A DNA stretch of 64,000 nt from a bacterium GBS-1 (GTDB lineage Bacteria > Synergistota > GBS-1), in the NCBI GenBank assembly GCA_001443005.1, contig LEKQ01000001.1, positions 392,792-456,791 on the forward strand, given 5' to 3'. The position numbers and the translations under genes are program-made. Below, piece by piece: positions 24,665 to 33,603 of the stretch (its first letter is position 1; the number at the start of each line of letters is the position of its first letter). The notes below the pieces were generated by a model. The model had not been told where the DNA came from. It did not search any database and saw nothing but the letters and a program-made list of their open reading frames with translations.

Positions 24665-26314
24665 CTATCCAACAGTTAAAATATCGTTCAAATCTCTTTC
24701 AGGATTAGAAATAGGCTTGATGTTAAACTTCTCAACGAGAACCTGCCATATATTCGGTGAAATGAAAGCTGGAAGCGATGGGCCTAAATAGATATTCTTA
24801 ACACCTAAAGAGAGGAGAGTCAAAAGTATAGCTACCGCTTTTTGCTCAAACCATGAAAGAACAAGCGTTAGAGGCAAATCATTTACAGATACACCAAAAG
24901 CCCTCGCAAGCTCAATTGCTATAACGATTGCGGAATAGGCATCATTACACTGACCCACGTCGAGGAGCCTAGGAAACTCTCCAATGAAACCAAAATCTTT
25001 CTTATTAAATCTATACTTACCACAAGCGAGCGTTAAGATGAGCGTATCCTTAGGGGTCTTCTCAGCAAAATCAGTATAGTAGTTTCTGCCTGGCTTCGCA
25101 CCATCGCACCCTCCTATGAGGAAGAAGTGTCTGATTTGCTTGCTCTTCACAGCCTCAATTATCTTGTCTGCAAGGCTAAGTACAGTGTAGTGAGCAAATC
25201 CGACCAGTATCTTTCTTTCTTCCTCATCCTCCTTCCATCCTCCAAGTTCTAAAGCTTTTTGAATGATAGGTGTGAAATCCTTCTTACCGTCCACCTCCTC
25301 GATGTGGGCAACGCCATCAAAACCTACAACTCCTGTAGTAAATATTCTATCTTTATAGCTATCAAGTGGCTTTTGTAAACAGTTCGTGGTCATCAAAATG
25401 CAACCCGGTATGCCATCAAACTCTTTCTGTTGGTCCTGCCATGCACCACCATAGTTACCCACAAGATGCTTATACCTTTTAAGCCCTGGATAGCCGTGGG
25501 CCGGTAACATCTCACCATGGGTGTAAATGTTTATCCCCTTCCCCTCGGTTTGCTCTAACAGATCTTTTAGATCTTTTAAATCATGCCCTGAAACTATTAT
25601 AAACGGGCCTTTTTTTCTTGAAATCAGTACCTCTGTAGGCTGCGGATGACCGAAAGTATCGGTATGGGCTCTATCCAAAACCTCCATACATCTAAAGTTC
25701 TTCCTCCCAAGTTCCATGCACAGAGTGTAAAGTTCACCGGTCGATAAGTTTCTATCTAATGTCTTCGCAAGTGCTGTAAAGAAAAAGGCATTCACATCAT
25801 CATCTTTATAACCAAGCCTATAAGCGTGATGAGCATACGCGGCCATTCCCTTTAAACCATAGATCAAAAGCTCCCTTAAGGACCTCACATCCTCATCAAC
25901 ATCATCTGCCAGAATCCCAACCTTTTTGCCATCAGCTATCATCTTCTCCACATCACTGGGTGGTCTATAATGTACAGCAAGTGGAGCACTCTCCAAATTC
26001 GAAAAAAGCCTTTTCAGATTCTCTTTAATGTTATCTGCCTCAAGGATATACTTCACAAATCTTTTCTCATCAAAGTTTACATTGGTAAGCGTGGAGAATA
26101 AAGCATCTAACATAAACCTAACTACATTTTCGTCAACTTTACCCCCATCAGCTAAGATTCTATCACCCAAATAGGCAATCCCTTTTAGTTGGTAGATTAA
26201 GAGATCCTGAAGTACAGCAACCCTGCTATCCTTTCCACAAACGCCAACCTTCGTGCACCCTTTACCACCTGCGGTTTGCTCACACTGAAAGCAAAACATG
26301 TCAAACTGAGCCAT
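24665..26314 (-). CDS. hcp: Hydroxylamine reductase / hybrid cluster protein
   Basis: Prismane protein that reduces hydroxylamine and, in vivo, probably nitric oxide. The 549-residue product has N-terminal cluster cysteines C8, C11, C20 and C26 (CX2CX8CX5C, the class I spacing) and later hybrid-cluster ligands in MTTNCLQKP (~309-317), GGCDGAKPGRNYY, LTLACGKYRF and DVGQCNDAYSA (~451-461). Full length for the family. GGGAGGTG lies ten bases before the ATG. It is divergent from an HcpR-like regulator and has a palindromic site centred at -41.5 of a plausible start. Confidence 0.95.
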   Translation of the reverse strand: MAQFDMFCFQCEQTAGGKGCTKVGVCGKDSRVAVLQDLLIYQLKGIAYLGDRILADGGKVDENVVRFMLDALFSTLTNVNFDEKRFVKYILEADNIKENLKRLFSNLESAPLAVHYRPPSDVEKMIADGKKVGILADDVDEDVRSLRELLIYGLKGMAAYAHHAYRLGYKDDDVNAFFFTALAKTLDRNLSTGELYTLCMELGRKNFRCMEVLDRAHTDTFGHPQPTEVLISRKKGPFIIVSGHDLKDLKDLLEQTEGKGINIYTHGEMLPAHGYPGLKRYKHLVGNYGGAWQDQQKEFDGIPGCILMTTNCLQKPLDSYKDRIFTTGVVGFDGVAHIEEVDGKKDFTPIIQKALELGGWKEDEEERKILVGFAHYTVLSLADKIIEAVKSKQIRHFFLIGGCDGAKPGRNYYTDFAEKTPKDTLILTLACGKYRFNKKDFGFIGEFPRLLDVGQCNDAYSAIVIAIELARAFGVSVNDLPLTLVLSWFEQKAVAILLTLLSLGVKNIYLGPSLPAFISPNIWQVLVEKFNIKPISNPERDLNDILTVG

Positions 26315-26364
26315 ATCACATTACACCTCCCAACTCTTATGTTGCCCCAAGGTATTGCAAATCT

Positions 26365-26406
26365 ATCTTACATTAATTTAAAATTATCGTCGGTAACCTA
26401 TGTTAC
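26365..26406 (-). promoter_or_regulatory. hcp promoter with candidate HcpR operator
   Basis: The palindrome GTAAC-CTAT-GTTAC (26393-26406) resembles sites of CRP/FNR-family regulators and, as I recall, the proposed HcpR motif of some anaerobes. On the minus strand a TAAGAT hexamer (26365-26370) would place the start near 26358, so the palindrome centre falls at -41.5, the classical class II activator position. The same site lies 31 bases before the regulator's ATG and could also control that gene. Confidence 0.65.
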
Positions 26407-26437
26407 GCCCTTACAGGCTATAAGAGGGGTGAAAGGA

Positions 26438-27133
26438 ATGGATTTCGAAGCATTAACTCGAAACAAACTATTTAAGAATATGTCTCAAGAAGAAATTAAA
26501 TCTTTACTATCCCCTTCAGCTCTCGTCCAAAGAAGAACCTTTAAGAAAGGTCAGATCGTAGCAATCGAAGACGAGGTTTGCAACTCCATCGGAATAATAC
26601 TAAGAGGAACAGTAGAGGTTAAAAAAGCTTCAACATCAGGGAAAGAATATACCATAGCAATGTTAAGCGAAGGTGAAACCATCGGTGAAGCTATAATTTT
26701 TTCCTCAAAAACTATCTTTCCCGCTACGATCTACTCAAAATCAGAAACTGAAATCATGTTCATCTCTAAAGATGCCATAATGGAAATGTGTAAAATAAGC
26801 GAAAAATTCCTCTATAACTTCCTAAACATCCTTTCGGATAGAATTCTTCTTTTAAATGCTAAGCTTAAAGAAAGCACACTTTTAACCCTAAGGCAAAGGC
26901 TCTGCAAATTCCTAATCGAAGAATACAAAAAACAACAAAGTTTAAGGATAAAGCTAAGTTTAACCAGAGAAGAGCTTGCTGAAGCTTTTAACGTTCAACG
27001 CCCCTCACTTTCAAGGGAGCTCGCGAGGATGAAGAAAGAGGAACTCATTGATTTTAAGGGGAGAGAAATCTGGATTAAGAGCTTAGATGGAATAGAAAAG
27101 TGGCTCCTCAACCCTAAAGCTGAGGAGCCCTAA
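26438..27133 (+). CDS. hcpR: CRP/FNR-family regulator, HcpR-like
   Basis: Transcription factor of 231 residues with an N-terminal cyclic-nucleotide-fold sensor (EDEVCNSIGIILRGTVEVKK and GEAIIFSS) and a C-terminal winged helix: LTLRQRLCKFL, LTREELAEAFNVQRPSLSRE (~187-206). The internal ATG at 26438 is preferred because AGAGGGGTG precedes it and the upstream extension would run through the operator. Divergence from hcp and the shared palindrome support the role of HcpR, a nitrosative-stress activator. A cysteine near 46 could contribute to sensing, but no FNR cluster pattern is seen. Confidence 0.85.
   Translation: MDFEALTRNKLFKNMSQEEIKSLLSPSALVQRRTFKKGQIVAIEDEVCNSIGIILRGTVEVKKASTSGKEYTIAMLSEGETIGEAIIFSSKTIFPATIYSKSETEIMFISKDAIMEMCKISEKFLYNFLNILSDRILLLNAKLKESTLLTLRQRLCKFLIEEYKKQQSLRIKLSLTREELAEAFNVQRPSLSRELARMKKEELIDFKGREIWIKSLDGIEKWLLNPKAEEP
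27102..27129 (-). terminator. Terminator of the por operon inside the end of hcpR
   Basis: Nine-bp inverted repeat GGCTCCTCA (27102-27110) and TGAGGAGCC (27121-27129), 10-base loop. For minus-strand transcripts leaving porB, it starts 12 bases after the stop and is followed by ACTTTTCT. It uses the last codons of the convergent hcpR gene. On the plus strand no U tract follows. Confidence 0.65.
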
Positions 27134-27140
27134 TTAAAAA

Positions 27141-28070
27141 CTACTGGGTTTCACCGCACATCTTCAGAACGAAGCTCCACTCCCTATCTACATGTTTCTG
27201 TATCTCATCTATCAGATGACGATTCTCAGGGGTAAATAGGTGACGGAATCTCCCCTGAACTTTAAGAAACTCTTCAATGGGTTTTTTCTCCTTCGGCTTA
27301 TAGGATAGTTTCCACTCATCATTCACTATCTCAAAGACAGGCCAGAAACAGGTATCAACTGCAAGCTTGCAAATCTTTATCATATCAGCTGGATTAACTC
27401 TCCAGAACCTCACGCAAGGAGCAAGAACGTTTATAAAAGCAGGACCAGGAGTTTCTATCGCTTTCCTAACTTTATTAACGAGATCGAGGGGATTATGCAG
27501 TGTAGTTTGAGCTACATAAGGTATATGATGGCCAGCGACTATTGTGGTCAAATCCTTCCTCCACTGCATCTTTCCAGGGATAACTTTCCCAGCAGGAGCA
27601 GTCGTCGTATCAGCGCACATGGGCGTTCCACCAGACCTCTGGGCACCGGTGTTCATATAACCCTCATTGTTATAACATATGTAAAGGAAATCATGCCCTC
27701 TCTCAAGGGCACCAGATAGGGCCTGAAAGCCTATGTCGTATGTCCCACCATCTCCACCAAAGGCTATAAACTTTATATCTTTATCTATCTTTCCCTTTTT
27801 CTTCAATGCCTTATAAGCAGCTTCAACACCGGAGATGGTAGCCGCAGCGTTTTCAAAGGCGTTGTGGATCCATGGCACCCTCCAAGCGGTGTAGGGAAAT
27901 ATCGTAGTGGAAACCTCAAGACAGCCTGTGGCGCAAGAAACGACCACGGGTTCGTTAACAGCAAGCATCACAAGTCTTGCAGTTAAAGCAGCTCCACAAC
28001 CCGGACACAATCTATGACCATATGAAAATCTCTCTTCCCTTTTAAGAAGATCTCTAACAGTTAATGCCAT
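27141..28070 (-). CDS. porB: 2-oxoacid (pyruvate):ferredoxin oxidoreductase, beta subunit
   Basis: TPP- and cluster-binding beta subunit. From the ATG at 28070 (GGAGGTG nine bases upstream) it has 309 residues. CPGCGA near residue 22, CATGCLEVS near 46 and a later C near 220 are the [4Fe-4S] ligands; the TPP motif is GGDGGTYDIGFQALSGALER (~105-124) with YNNEGYMNTG (~132-141). It is the last gene of porGDAB. Substrate is pyruvate or another 2-oxo acid; the PorA/PorB lengths fit the four-subunit POR/VOR group. Confidence 0.93.
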   Translation of the reverse strand: MALTVRDLLKREERFSYGHRLCPGCGAALTARLVMLAVNEPVVVSCATGCLEVSTTIFPYTAWRVPWIHNAFENAAATISGVEAAYKALKKKGKIDKDIKFIAFGGDGGTYDIGFQALSGALERGHDFLYICYNNEGYMNTGAQRSGGTPMCADTTTAPAGKVIPGKMQWRKDLTTIVAGHHIPYVAQTTLHNPLDLVNKVRKAIETPGPAFINVLAPCVRFWRVNPADMIKICKLAVDTCFWPVFEIVNDEWKLSYKPKEKKPIEEFLKVQGRFRHLFTPENRHLIDEIQKHVDREWSFVLKMCGETQ

Positions 28071-28085
28071 TCTAAGCACACCTCC

Positions 28086-29252
28086 TCACTCTCTGACCCC
28101 GAGATACTTCTCTTCCTTAGATATGTTGCCGCTTATAAGATCCTCAAAGACACTCCTTATCAAGGAAGGTGGCGTATCCCTACCACCGAGACCGTATACG
28201 TAAGAAGCAAGCTGAGGCTTCACCTTAGCATCATAAAGCGCTGACTTAATCTCGCAGAATAAGGGGGCTTCGGCACCTATGGAGTAAGCTCTATCAAGAA
28301 CAGCTACCGCTTTTCTTCCATCCAATAAACTTGCTATCTCCTCTTTGGGGAAAGGACGGTAAAGCCTGACCTTCAATAGCCCTACCTTCTTGCCCTCCTT
28401 CCTCATCTCCTTAACCACGTACTTGGTCGTCCCAGCTGTTGAAGACATAACAACTATTACATAATCTGCATCATCTAGGAAAAACCCCTCCACCTTGGGA
28501 TATTGCCTTCCCGTAATCTTGGAAAGCTCCTTTGCCGCCTCCTCATAAACCCTCGGAACGTTCTTCATGGCTTCAAACTGTTGGCGCTTATGCTCGAAGT
28601 AGTAATCGAAGAGGTCCAGCGCTCCATAGGTCTTAGGATTATCAGTATCAAGGAGGGGATACCACGGCTTAAACTCTCCTATGAAATTCTTAACCACATC
28701 ATCGTCTAACACCTCTACAGGTTCAACACCATGGGAAGTTATAAACCCATCTTGGCAGACCATAACGGGCAAACGAACGTCCTCATGCTCAGCAAGCTTA
28801 AGCGCTAATATGGTATGGTCGTATACCTCCTGAGCTGTCTCACTATAGATCTGAATCCAGCCAGAATCCCTTTCGGCCATGGTATCGGCATGATCGCAAT
28901 GTATGTTTATTGGAGCAGAAAGTGCCCTATTAACAACGCACATGACGATTGGAAGCCTTAAAGCCGAAGCTATGTAAACCACCTCGTGCATCAGTGCTAA
29001 ACCCTGAGCAGAAGTAGCGGTCATTACCCTAGCGCCAGCTGCAGCTGCCCCAACGCAAGCTGACATGGCAGAGTGCTCACTTTCAACCGTAACTAGCTCC
29101 GTATCAACCAAACCATCAGCAACAAACTCCGCAAAGGTCATCATTATCTCGGTCTGAGGAGTTATCGGATAAGCAGCTACCACATCAGGGTTGATCTGTC
29201 TCATAGCTTCAGCAGCGGCAGCATTTCCCGTCAAAGGAACTCTCTTTTTCAT
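28086..29252 (-). CDS. porA: 2-oxoacid (pyruvate):ferredoxin oxidoreductase, alpha subunit
   Basis: Alpha subunit that binds substrate, 388 residues from the ATG overlapping the porD stop (TGATG). Family segments: GNAAAAEAMRQINPDVVAAY PITPQTE (~8-34, given in two parts) and EHSAMSACVGAAAAGARVMT (~60-79). PITPQTEIM is the usual pyrimidine-domain signature. It acts with PorB, PorG and PorD to oxidise a 2-oxo acid to acyl-CoA and reduced ferredoxin, the likely electron donor of the Mbh hydrogenase in this window. Confidence 0.93.
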   Translation of the reverse strand: MKKRVPLTGNAAAAEAMRQINPDVVAAYPITPQTEIMMTFAEFVADGLVDTELVTVESEHSAMSACVGAAAAGARVMTATSAQGLALMHEVVYIASALRLPIVMCVVNRALSAPINIHCDHADTMAERDSGWIQIYSETAQEVYDHTILALKLAEHEDVRLPVMVCQDGFITSHGVEPVEVLDDDVVKNFIGEFKPWYPLLDTDNPKTYGALDLFDYYFEHKRQQFEAMKNVPRVYEEAAKELSKITGRQYPKVEGFFLDDADYVIVVMSSTAGTTKYVVKEMRKEGKKVGLLKVRLYRPFPKEEIASLLDGRKAVAVLDRAYSIGAEAPLFCEIKSALYDAKVKPQLASYVYGLGGRDTPPSLIRSVFEDLISGNISKEEKYLGVRE

Positions 29253-29551
29253 CACTTCTCACCTTCCTCAAAAAGCGATTCTGGTTTCATCTCTATAGCG
29301 CTCTTGGGACAAATAGATGCGCAAACCCCACACCCCTTACAATAGTCATAGTTTATGCCAGCAACCTTACCATCCTTGACCAAGATAGAACCATCTGGGC
29401 AGTGAAGCCAACACATAAAGCAACTTATGCACTTGGAAACATCCCATACAGGCCTTATGCTTCTCCAGGTTCCAGTTTTATACTTAGAGGCATTTCCAGC
29501 CTCAAGTATTACTCCTGCAGGAGGAAGATCCCTCCACCCCTTTAAACTCAT
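29252..29551 (-). CDS. porD: 2-oxoacid:ferredoxin oxidoreductase, delta (ferredoxin) subunit
   Basis: Two-cluster ferredoxin subunit of 99 residues. Cluster motifs are CISCFMCWLHCPDGS (~40-54) and CKGCGVCASICPKSA (~71-85). Its ATG overlaps the porG stop by 4 bp and its stop overlaps porA. It relays electrons from the TPP site to soluble ferredoxin. Confidence 0.94.
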   Translation of the reverse strand: MSLKGWRDLPPAGVILEAGNASKYKTGTWRSIRPVWDVSKCISCFMCWLHCPDGSILVKDGKVAGINYDYCKGCGVCASICPKSAIEMKPESLFEEGEK

Positions 29552-30120
29552 TCTCCACGCACCTCCTCATAACCACGGCGTATAGCCCTTAAATTAGCCT
29601 CCACCTTGTCTGGCGTCAGCTTACCTTCAAACTTGCTTTTAAAGTGCTCCTCAAAGCTTTCAATTGGAATCTCACCTATTATCCTCGCCAAAGCCCCAAG
29701 TATGGGTGTGTTAGGGAAATTAGCCTTCATCTCTTCAAGAGCTATCTTAGTAGCATCAACCGTATAAACCTTCTGCGTCTTCAATCCTAACTTTTGCTTT
29801 ATTTCCTTAGGAGAATTAGGTGTATTAACTAGCAAAACCCCATCCTCCTTCAATCCCTCAACGACGTTAATCGCCGTAAGTAAGGTAGGATCAACTACGA
29901 CAACTATATCAGGGTTTTCCACTTGACAGTGAAGTAAAATTTCATCTTTACTCAAGCGATTGAAAGCTTTCATAGGAGCTCCTGACCTTTCCGCACCATA
30001 CTCAGGAAAGGCCTGAATATAATATCCCTTCTCAAAGAATACTTCCGCTAAGATTTGCGCTCCCGTTTTGGCTCCCTGGCCTCCCCTACCGTGCCAGCGA
30101 ACTTCAATGAGTTTTTCCAA
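29548..30120 (-). CDS. porG: 2-oxoacid:ferredoxin oxidoreductase, gamma subunit
   Basis: Gamma subunit of 190 residues with the family start EVRWHGRGGQGAKTGAQILA (~6-25) and FPEYGAERSGAPMKAF. Start is TTG at 30120: AGGAGG lies eight bases upstream, whereas an in-frame GTG at 30129 falls within that ribosome site. First gene of porGDAB. Confidence 0.92.
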   Translation of the reverse strand: MEKLIEVRWHGRGGQGAKTGAQILAEVFFEKGYYIQAFPEYGAERSGAPMKAFNRLSKDEILLHCQVENPDIVVVVDPTLLTAINVVEGLKEDGVLLVNTPNSPKEIKQKLGLKTQKVYTVDATKIALEEMKANFPNTPILGALARIIGEIPIESFEEHFKSKFEGKLTPDKVEANLRAIRRGYEEVRGE

Positions 30121-30162
30121 GATCTCCACCTCCTAATCCTTAAACCAAGTAAAACCTATCAC

Positions 30163-30191
30163 ATTATACACTTGCAGGAATAATTTTTCAA
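30163..30191 (-). promoter_or_regulatory. Sigma70 promoter of porGDAB
   Basis: Minus strand TTGAAA (30186-30191), 17-base spacer, TATAAT (30163-30168), about 40 bases before the porG TTG. Close to consensus, fitting a central catabolic operon. It begins right behind the stop of the upstream phosphatase gene. Confidence 0.82.
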
Positions 30192-30194
30192 TTA

Positions 30195-30827
30195 CTAAAC
30201 CTCTTCTATAACAAAATCTGATAAATGCTTGGTTTCATTAAGTAAAACAAGAGTGAATCCACGATCTTTATTATATTCAACTATACTATAGGATGCGGTA
30301 TCGAAATGGAACTTCCAAAAGTAAGGTTTTTTAACCTCAAACATCGCAGCAAAGAGGGGCTTTAAAACCGCCCTATGAGTAACGATAACTATGGTTTCCC
30401 CATTGTGCTTAGGGAGGATTCTCTTAAGGGCGGCAAACGCTCTCTCTTTCACGTCATCAACTCTCTCCGCACCGGGAAGGGCTAGCTCCTCTGGGGCAGT
30501 AACCCATATCCTCCACTCTGAAGGTTGCTCCTTCTCTATCTCAGACTTAGCTCTACCCTCCCATGGACCGAGAGATATGTTTGTGAAACCCTCCTCAACT
30601 ATCGGGGTTAAGCCATGAGGAACAGCTATAATCTGAGCGGTCCTAAAGGCCCTCGAAAGGGGGCTTGTATAAACCGCATCTATCTTAAAACTCTTAATCT
30701 CGTCCCTTAATAGCTCAGCTTGCCTTATACCGTTATCATTTAATGGAAAATCTATCCTACCCCTGAAAAGTCCAACCCTATTTCCCTCACACTCACCATG
30801 TCTTACAAATATTATCCTAGTTTTCAA
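30195..30827 (-). CDS. Histidine phosphatase family protein
   Basis: Phosphoglycerate-mutase-like phosphatase of 210 residues. Phosphohistidine motif FVRHGECEGNRVGLFRGRID (~7-26), substrate-side SPLSRAFRTA (~55-64), GPWEGRAKSEIE (~88-99) and the second histidine in VIVTHRAVLKPL (~146-157). TTG start set by GGGGGTG upstream. It ends the lactate operon or is transcribed with it (38-base gap after larA). Substrate unknown: sugar phosphate, alpha-ribazole phosphate or another ester. Confidence 0.85.
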   Translation of the reverse strand: MKTRIIFVRHGECEGNRVGLFRGRIDFPLNDNGIRQAELLRDEIKSFKIDAVYTSPLSRAFRTAQIIAVPHGLTPIVEEGFTNISLGPWEGRAKSEIEKEQPSEWRIWVTAPEELALPGAERVDDVKERAFAALKRILPKHNGETIVIVTHRAVLKPLFAAMFEVKKPYFWKFHFDTASYSIVEYNKDRGFTLVLLNETKHLSDFVIEEV

Positions 30828-30865
30828 AACCACACCCCCTAAATTAAAATACTTTTAAGATTATA

Positions 30866-32167
30866 TCATCTTCTTTTTAAAATTGGTAGCACTTTATGCC
30901 CTTCAGGAATAATATATGTTGAGGGATTTTGTCCAACGATAGCCTTAGCCTTTTTAATACCTTCTCTAAGGCTACTTATGGGCTCCATACCGGCTTCTTT
31001 AACCACACTATCAGGCAAATTAGACATTAGAAATATCTTGAACTTCTCGGCCATTATCGCCATATGAAGGGCCATATGCCCTCCTATAGTGTAATTCCTC
31101 CTTAAGGCTTCCTCCCTCTCCTTATTATCCCTATAGTCTACAAACATGCGATAGAAATCCTCATTTCCTATACCCTCTCTACACTCTGAGAGAAGGATTA
31201 TAACACCACCTTCACGGGTTGCCTTTTCAGCGTTGTACAAGGTCTTATAAGTCTGATACAGGTTTATATCCTCAGGATAACCTCCACAAGAAACTATAGT
31301 TAAGTCAGCCATCTCATCAATAAGAACGCTCCCGTATTCGCCATAAAATTTAGCTCCCTCCTCATGAGCAGTAATATAGTTACCCGCGACGATATAAGAT
31401 ATCTTCCTCTTTGAGTTTACCACAGCGTTAACGAGAAAAGATGGATTTACAAAGCTAGCAACCTCTACAGCATCCTCGCTAACCCTATTGCCGCGCATAA
31501 CTCCCGCACGCACCTTCGGGTCAAAGCCTTTTCCTGAGACGGGGTTAAGGGCAAGGGCATGATTCTTCATTATGGAGTCCCTTGAACTCACACCAGGCAT
31601 GATGGATTTTTTCCCACCGCCAAAGCCATAAAGGAAGTGGTGAACTATCCCACCCGTCAAGATAACCTTATCAGCCTCAAGTACTCTTTTATTTATCTCC
31701 ACGGGTGTACCAAAGCTCGTTCTCCCAAGATAAAGGTTATTTTCTTTACTCCGGGCACAATGATTATATATCCTACCTTTAAGAAACTCATAGGATTCTT
31801 CCCCCAAGATCATCTTAAATTCCTCATCCGTATGTTCTCTGTGATCTCCATTAGCGCAAATAGCAAAAACGTTTTCTTGCCTAACACCAGCAACCTTAAG
31901 CTCCCTCAATATGAACGGCATGAAAACATAATGTCTGACCCAAAGCCTTGTGATATCACTGAATATTATGCAAACCCTATCACTAGGCCTCACTATCTCC
32001 CTCAACGGTGCAGAATCTATAGGCTTTTTCAGAGCTTCCTCAACAAGCTTCTCCTCACTTTCTACATCTGGCATCTCCTTAGGTCTTAAAAGCTCTATTA
32101 GGTTCTCCCCCTCATATTCAAACTCTACAAAGCCACTACCAAAAGCCAAACCGAAGATTTCTCTCAA
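30866..32167 (-). CDS. larA: LarA-family (nickel-pincer lactate racemase-like) protein
   Basis: Homologue of nickel-dependent lactate racemase, 433 residues from the TTG at 32167 (GGGGTGG six bases upstream). Conserved elements: SDRVCIIFSDITR near 60-72, NGDHREHTDEE with the catalytic-type histidine (~105-115), and GGIVHHFLYGFGGGKKSIMPG (~172-192; second histidine and the pincer-carrying lysine region). It follows a GlcD-type dehydrogenase and etfAB, so it could interconvert lactate enantiomers for the dehydrogenase. LarB/C/E, which make the cofactor, are not in the window. Other LarA paralogues act on different 2-hydroxy acids. Confidence 0.87.
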   Translation of the reverse strand: MREIFGLAFGSGFVEFEYEGENLIELLRPKEMPDVESEEKLVEEALKKPIDSAPLREIVRPSDRVCIIFSDITRLWVRHYVFMPFILRELKVAGVRQENVFAICANGDHREHTDEEFKMILGEESYEFLKGRIYNHCARSKENNLYLGRTSFGTPVEINKRVLEADKVILTGGIVHHFLYGFGGGKKSIMPGVSSRDSIMKNHALALNPVSGKGFDPKVRAGVMRGNRVSEDAVEVASFVNPSFLVNAVVNSKRKISYIVAGNYITAHEEGAKFYGEYGSVLIDEMADLTIVSCGGYPEDINLYQTYKTLYNAEKATREGGVIILLSECREGIGNEDFYRMFVDYRDNKEREEALRRNYTIGGHMALHMAIMAEKFKIFLMSNLPDSVVKEAGMEPISSLREGIKKAKAIVGQNPSTYIIPEGHKVLPILKRR

Positions 32168-32184
32168 GATAAACCACCCCAAGC

Positions 32185-33603
32185 TTAAAAAAGCTTCCCA
32201 GGATTCATTATACCATTAGGATCCCACAACCTCTTAATATCTTTCATAAGCTCCAACTCTCTCTTCTTAGTCTCGCTAAGGGCTTTCTTCTTAAGGAAGC
32301 CTACACCGTGCTCACCGCTCACAGCCCCTCCCAAGGAGGCAGCCTTTAAGGCTATCTTGTCAAGTATTTCCTCAGATAACTCCTTCCACTCCTCTGGAGC
32401 AATGTGAGATGGCTTTAAAGGAGCCGGGTGAAGGTTCCCATCCCCCGCGTGGGCGGCCACAGGAATCTTAACGCCATAGCTCTCGGAGATCTCTTCTATG
32501 AAGGACATCATTCTAGGAATCTCTGAGGTTGGGACGACCACATCTCCTGTAGGAACATAGGGGTCAATAGCCCTCAAAGACTCAAACCAGTTTCTCCTCA
32601 CCTTCCATATGACCTCAGAGGCACTTCTATTATCAGCTATAAATACATCGAAGGCTCCCTTCGATAAAAAGGCTTTGCCTATCTTTTCATAGGTTCTCTC
32701 AAGATCATCCCTGGTTTTCCCCTCAAGCTGAACTATGAGAAACGCTTTAGCTTCATCCTGAAAGGGAAGTTTCGCGTTGTTATACTTAGCGCTAATCCGA
32801 AAGGAAAGCCCATCTATGAACTCAATAGCTGAAGGAAGCTCCTTGCTCTCTGTTACAGCTATCGAGACGCTATCTATAGCATCTTCCACGCTCCTAAAGG
32901 GGATAAAAAGGTCGATGGTCTTGCCAGGAAGGGGAATCAAGTTAAGATATATCTTTGTGAACACTGCAAGAGTTCCCTCCGATCCTACCAAAAACCTAAC
33001 GAAGTTATAACCACTCGAGTCCTTCCTTCTCTTACCGCCGAACTCCACTATCTCTCCATTTGGAAGCACAGCCTCTATACCAAGAACATGATGCCCAGTA
33101 TTACCATACTTTATAACTTTACTTCCTCCAGCGTTTGTCGCCACGTTACCTCCTACAAAGCTCGTCTCCAAACTCATAGGATACCCTGCATAGTAAAGCC
33201 CATCTTCCGCAACCCTTTTACACAGGTCATTGGTCACCACACCAGGCTCCACAACTGCAACGAGATTTTTTTTATCTATCTCTATAACCCTATTCATTCT
33301 CTCAAGAGAAAGAACTATACCCCCATATATAGGGATGCACCCTCCAGCAAGCCCGCTGCCAGCCCCTCTTGGAGTTATAGGAATCCCTTCCTCATTAGAG
33401 AGCTTAACTATCTTAGAAATCTGCTGAGCATCCTCTGGCTTAACCACAACGTCTGGCATGCGAAAGTAAAACTTACTACCAGACTCATCGTGGGAGTAGG
33501 CTTCAAGGGCGCCTTTATCTTCATATATAACCCCAGCATCCCCTACTATTCTCCTTAACTCCTTAACAAAAGAAGGGGTAACCTTACCGAAATCCCTAAT
33601 CAT
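32185..33603 (-). CDS. FAD-linked 2-hydroxyacid (lactate/glycolate) dehydrogenase, GlcD family
   Basis: Flavoprotein of the VAO/GlcD family that oxidises D-lactate or glycolate. From the ATG at 33603 (GGAGG about nine bases upstream) it has 472 residues. FAD-binding signature ITPRGAGSGLAGGCIPIYGG (~61-80), GGNVATNAGGSKVIKYG (~130-146), and C-terminal AHAGDGNLHP (~381-390) and SGEHGVGFLKK (~423-433). It overlaps etfA by 8 bp. With EtfAB it matches the electron-confurcating lactate dehydrogenase arrangement of acetogens. Confidence 0.92.
   Translation of the reverse strand: MIRDFGKVTPSFVKELRRIVGDAGVIYEDKGALEAYSHDESGSKFYFRMPDVVVKPEDAQQISKIVKLSNEEGIPITPRGAGSGLAGGCIPIYGGIVLSLERMNRVIEIDKKNLVAVVEPGVVTNDLCKRVAEDGLYYAGYPMSLETSFVGGNVATNAGGSKVIKYGNTGHHVLGIEAVLPNGEIVEFGGKRRKDSSGYNFVRFLVGSEGTLAVFTKIYLNLIPLPGKTIDLFIPFRSVEDAIDSVSIAVTESKELPSAIEFIDGLSFRISAKYNNAKLPFQDEAKAFLIVQLEGKTRDDLERTYEKIGKAFLSKGAFDVFIADNRSASEVIWKVRRNWFESLRAIDPYVPTGDVVVPTSEIPRMMSFIEEISESYGVKIPVAAHAGDGNLHPAPLKPSHIAPEEWKELSEEILDKIALKAASLGGAVSGEHGVGFLKKKALSETKKRELELMKDIKRLWDPNGIMNPGKLF

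Noticed and set aside
26276-26437. N-terminal extension of the CRP/FNR-type regulator
   Set aside because: It would start inside hcp and translate through the palindromic operator; the internal ATG at 26438 has a good ribosome site.
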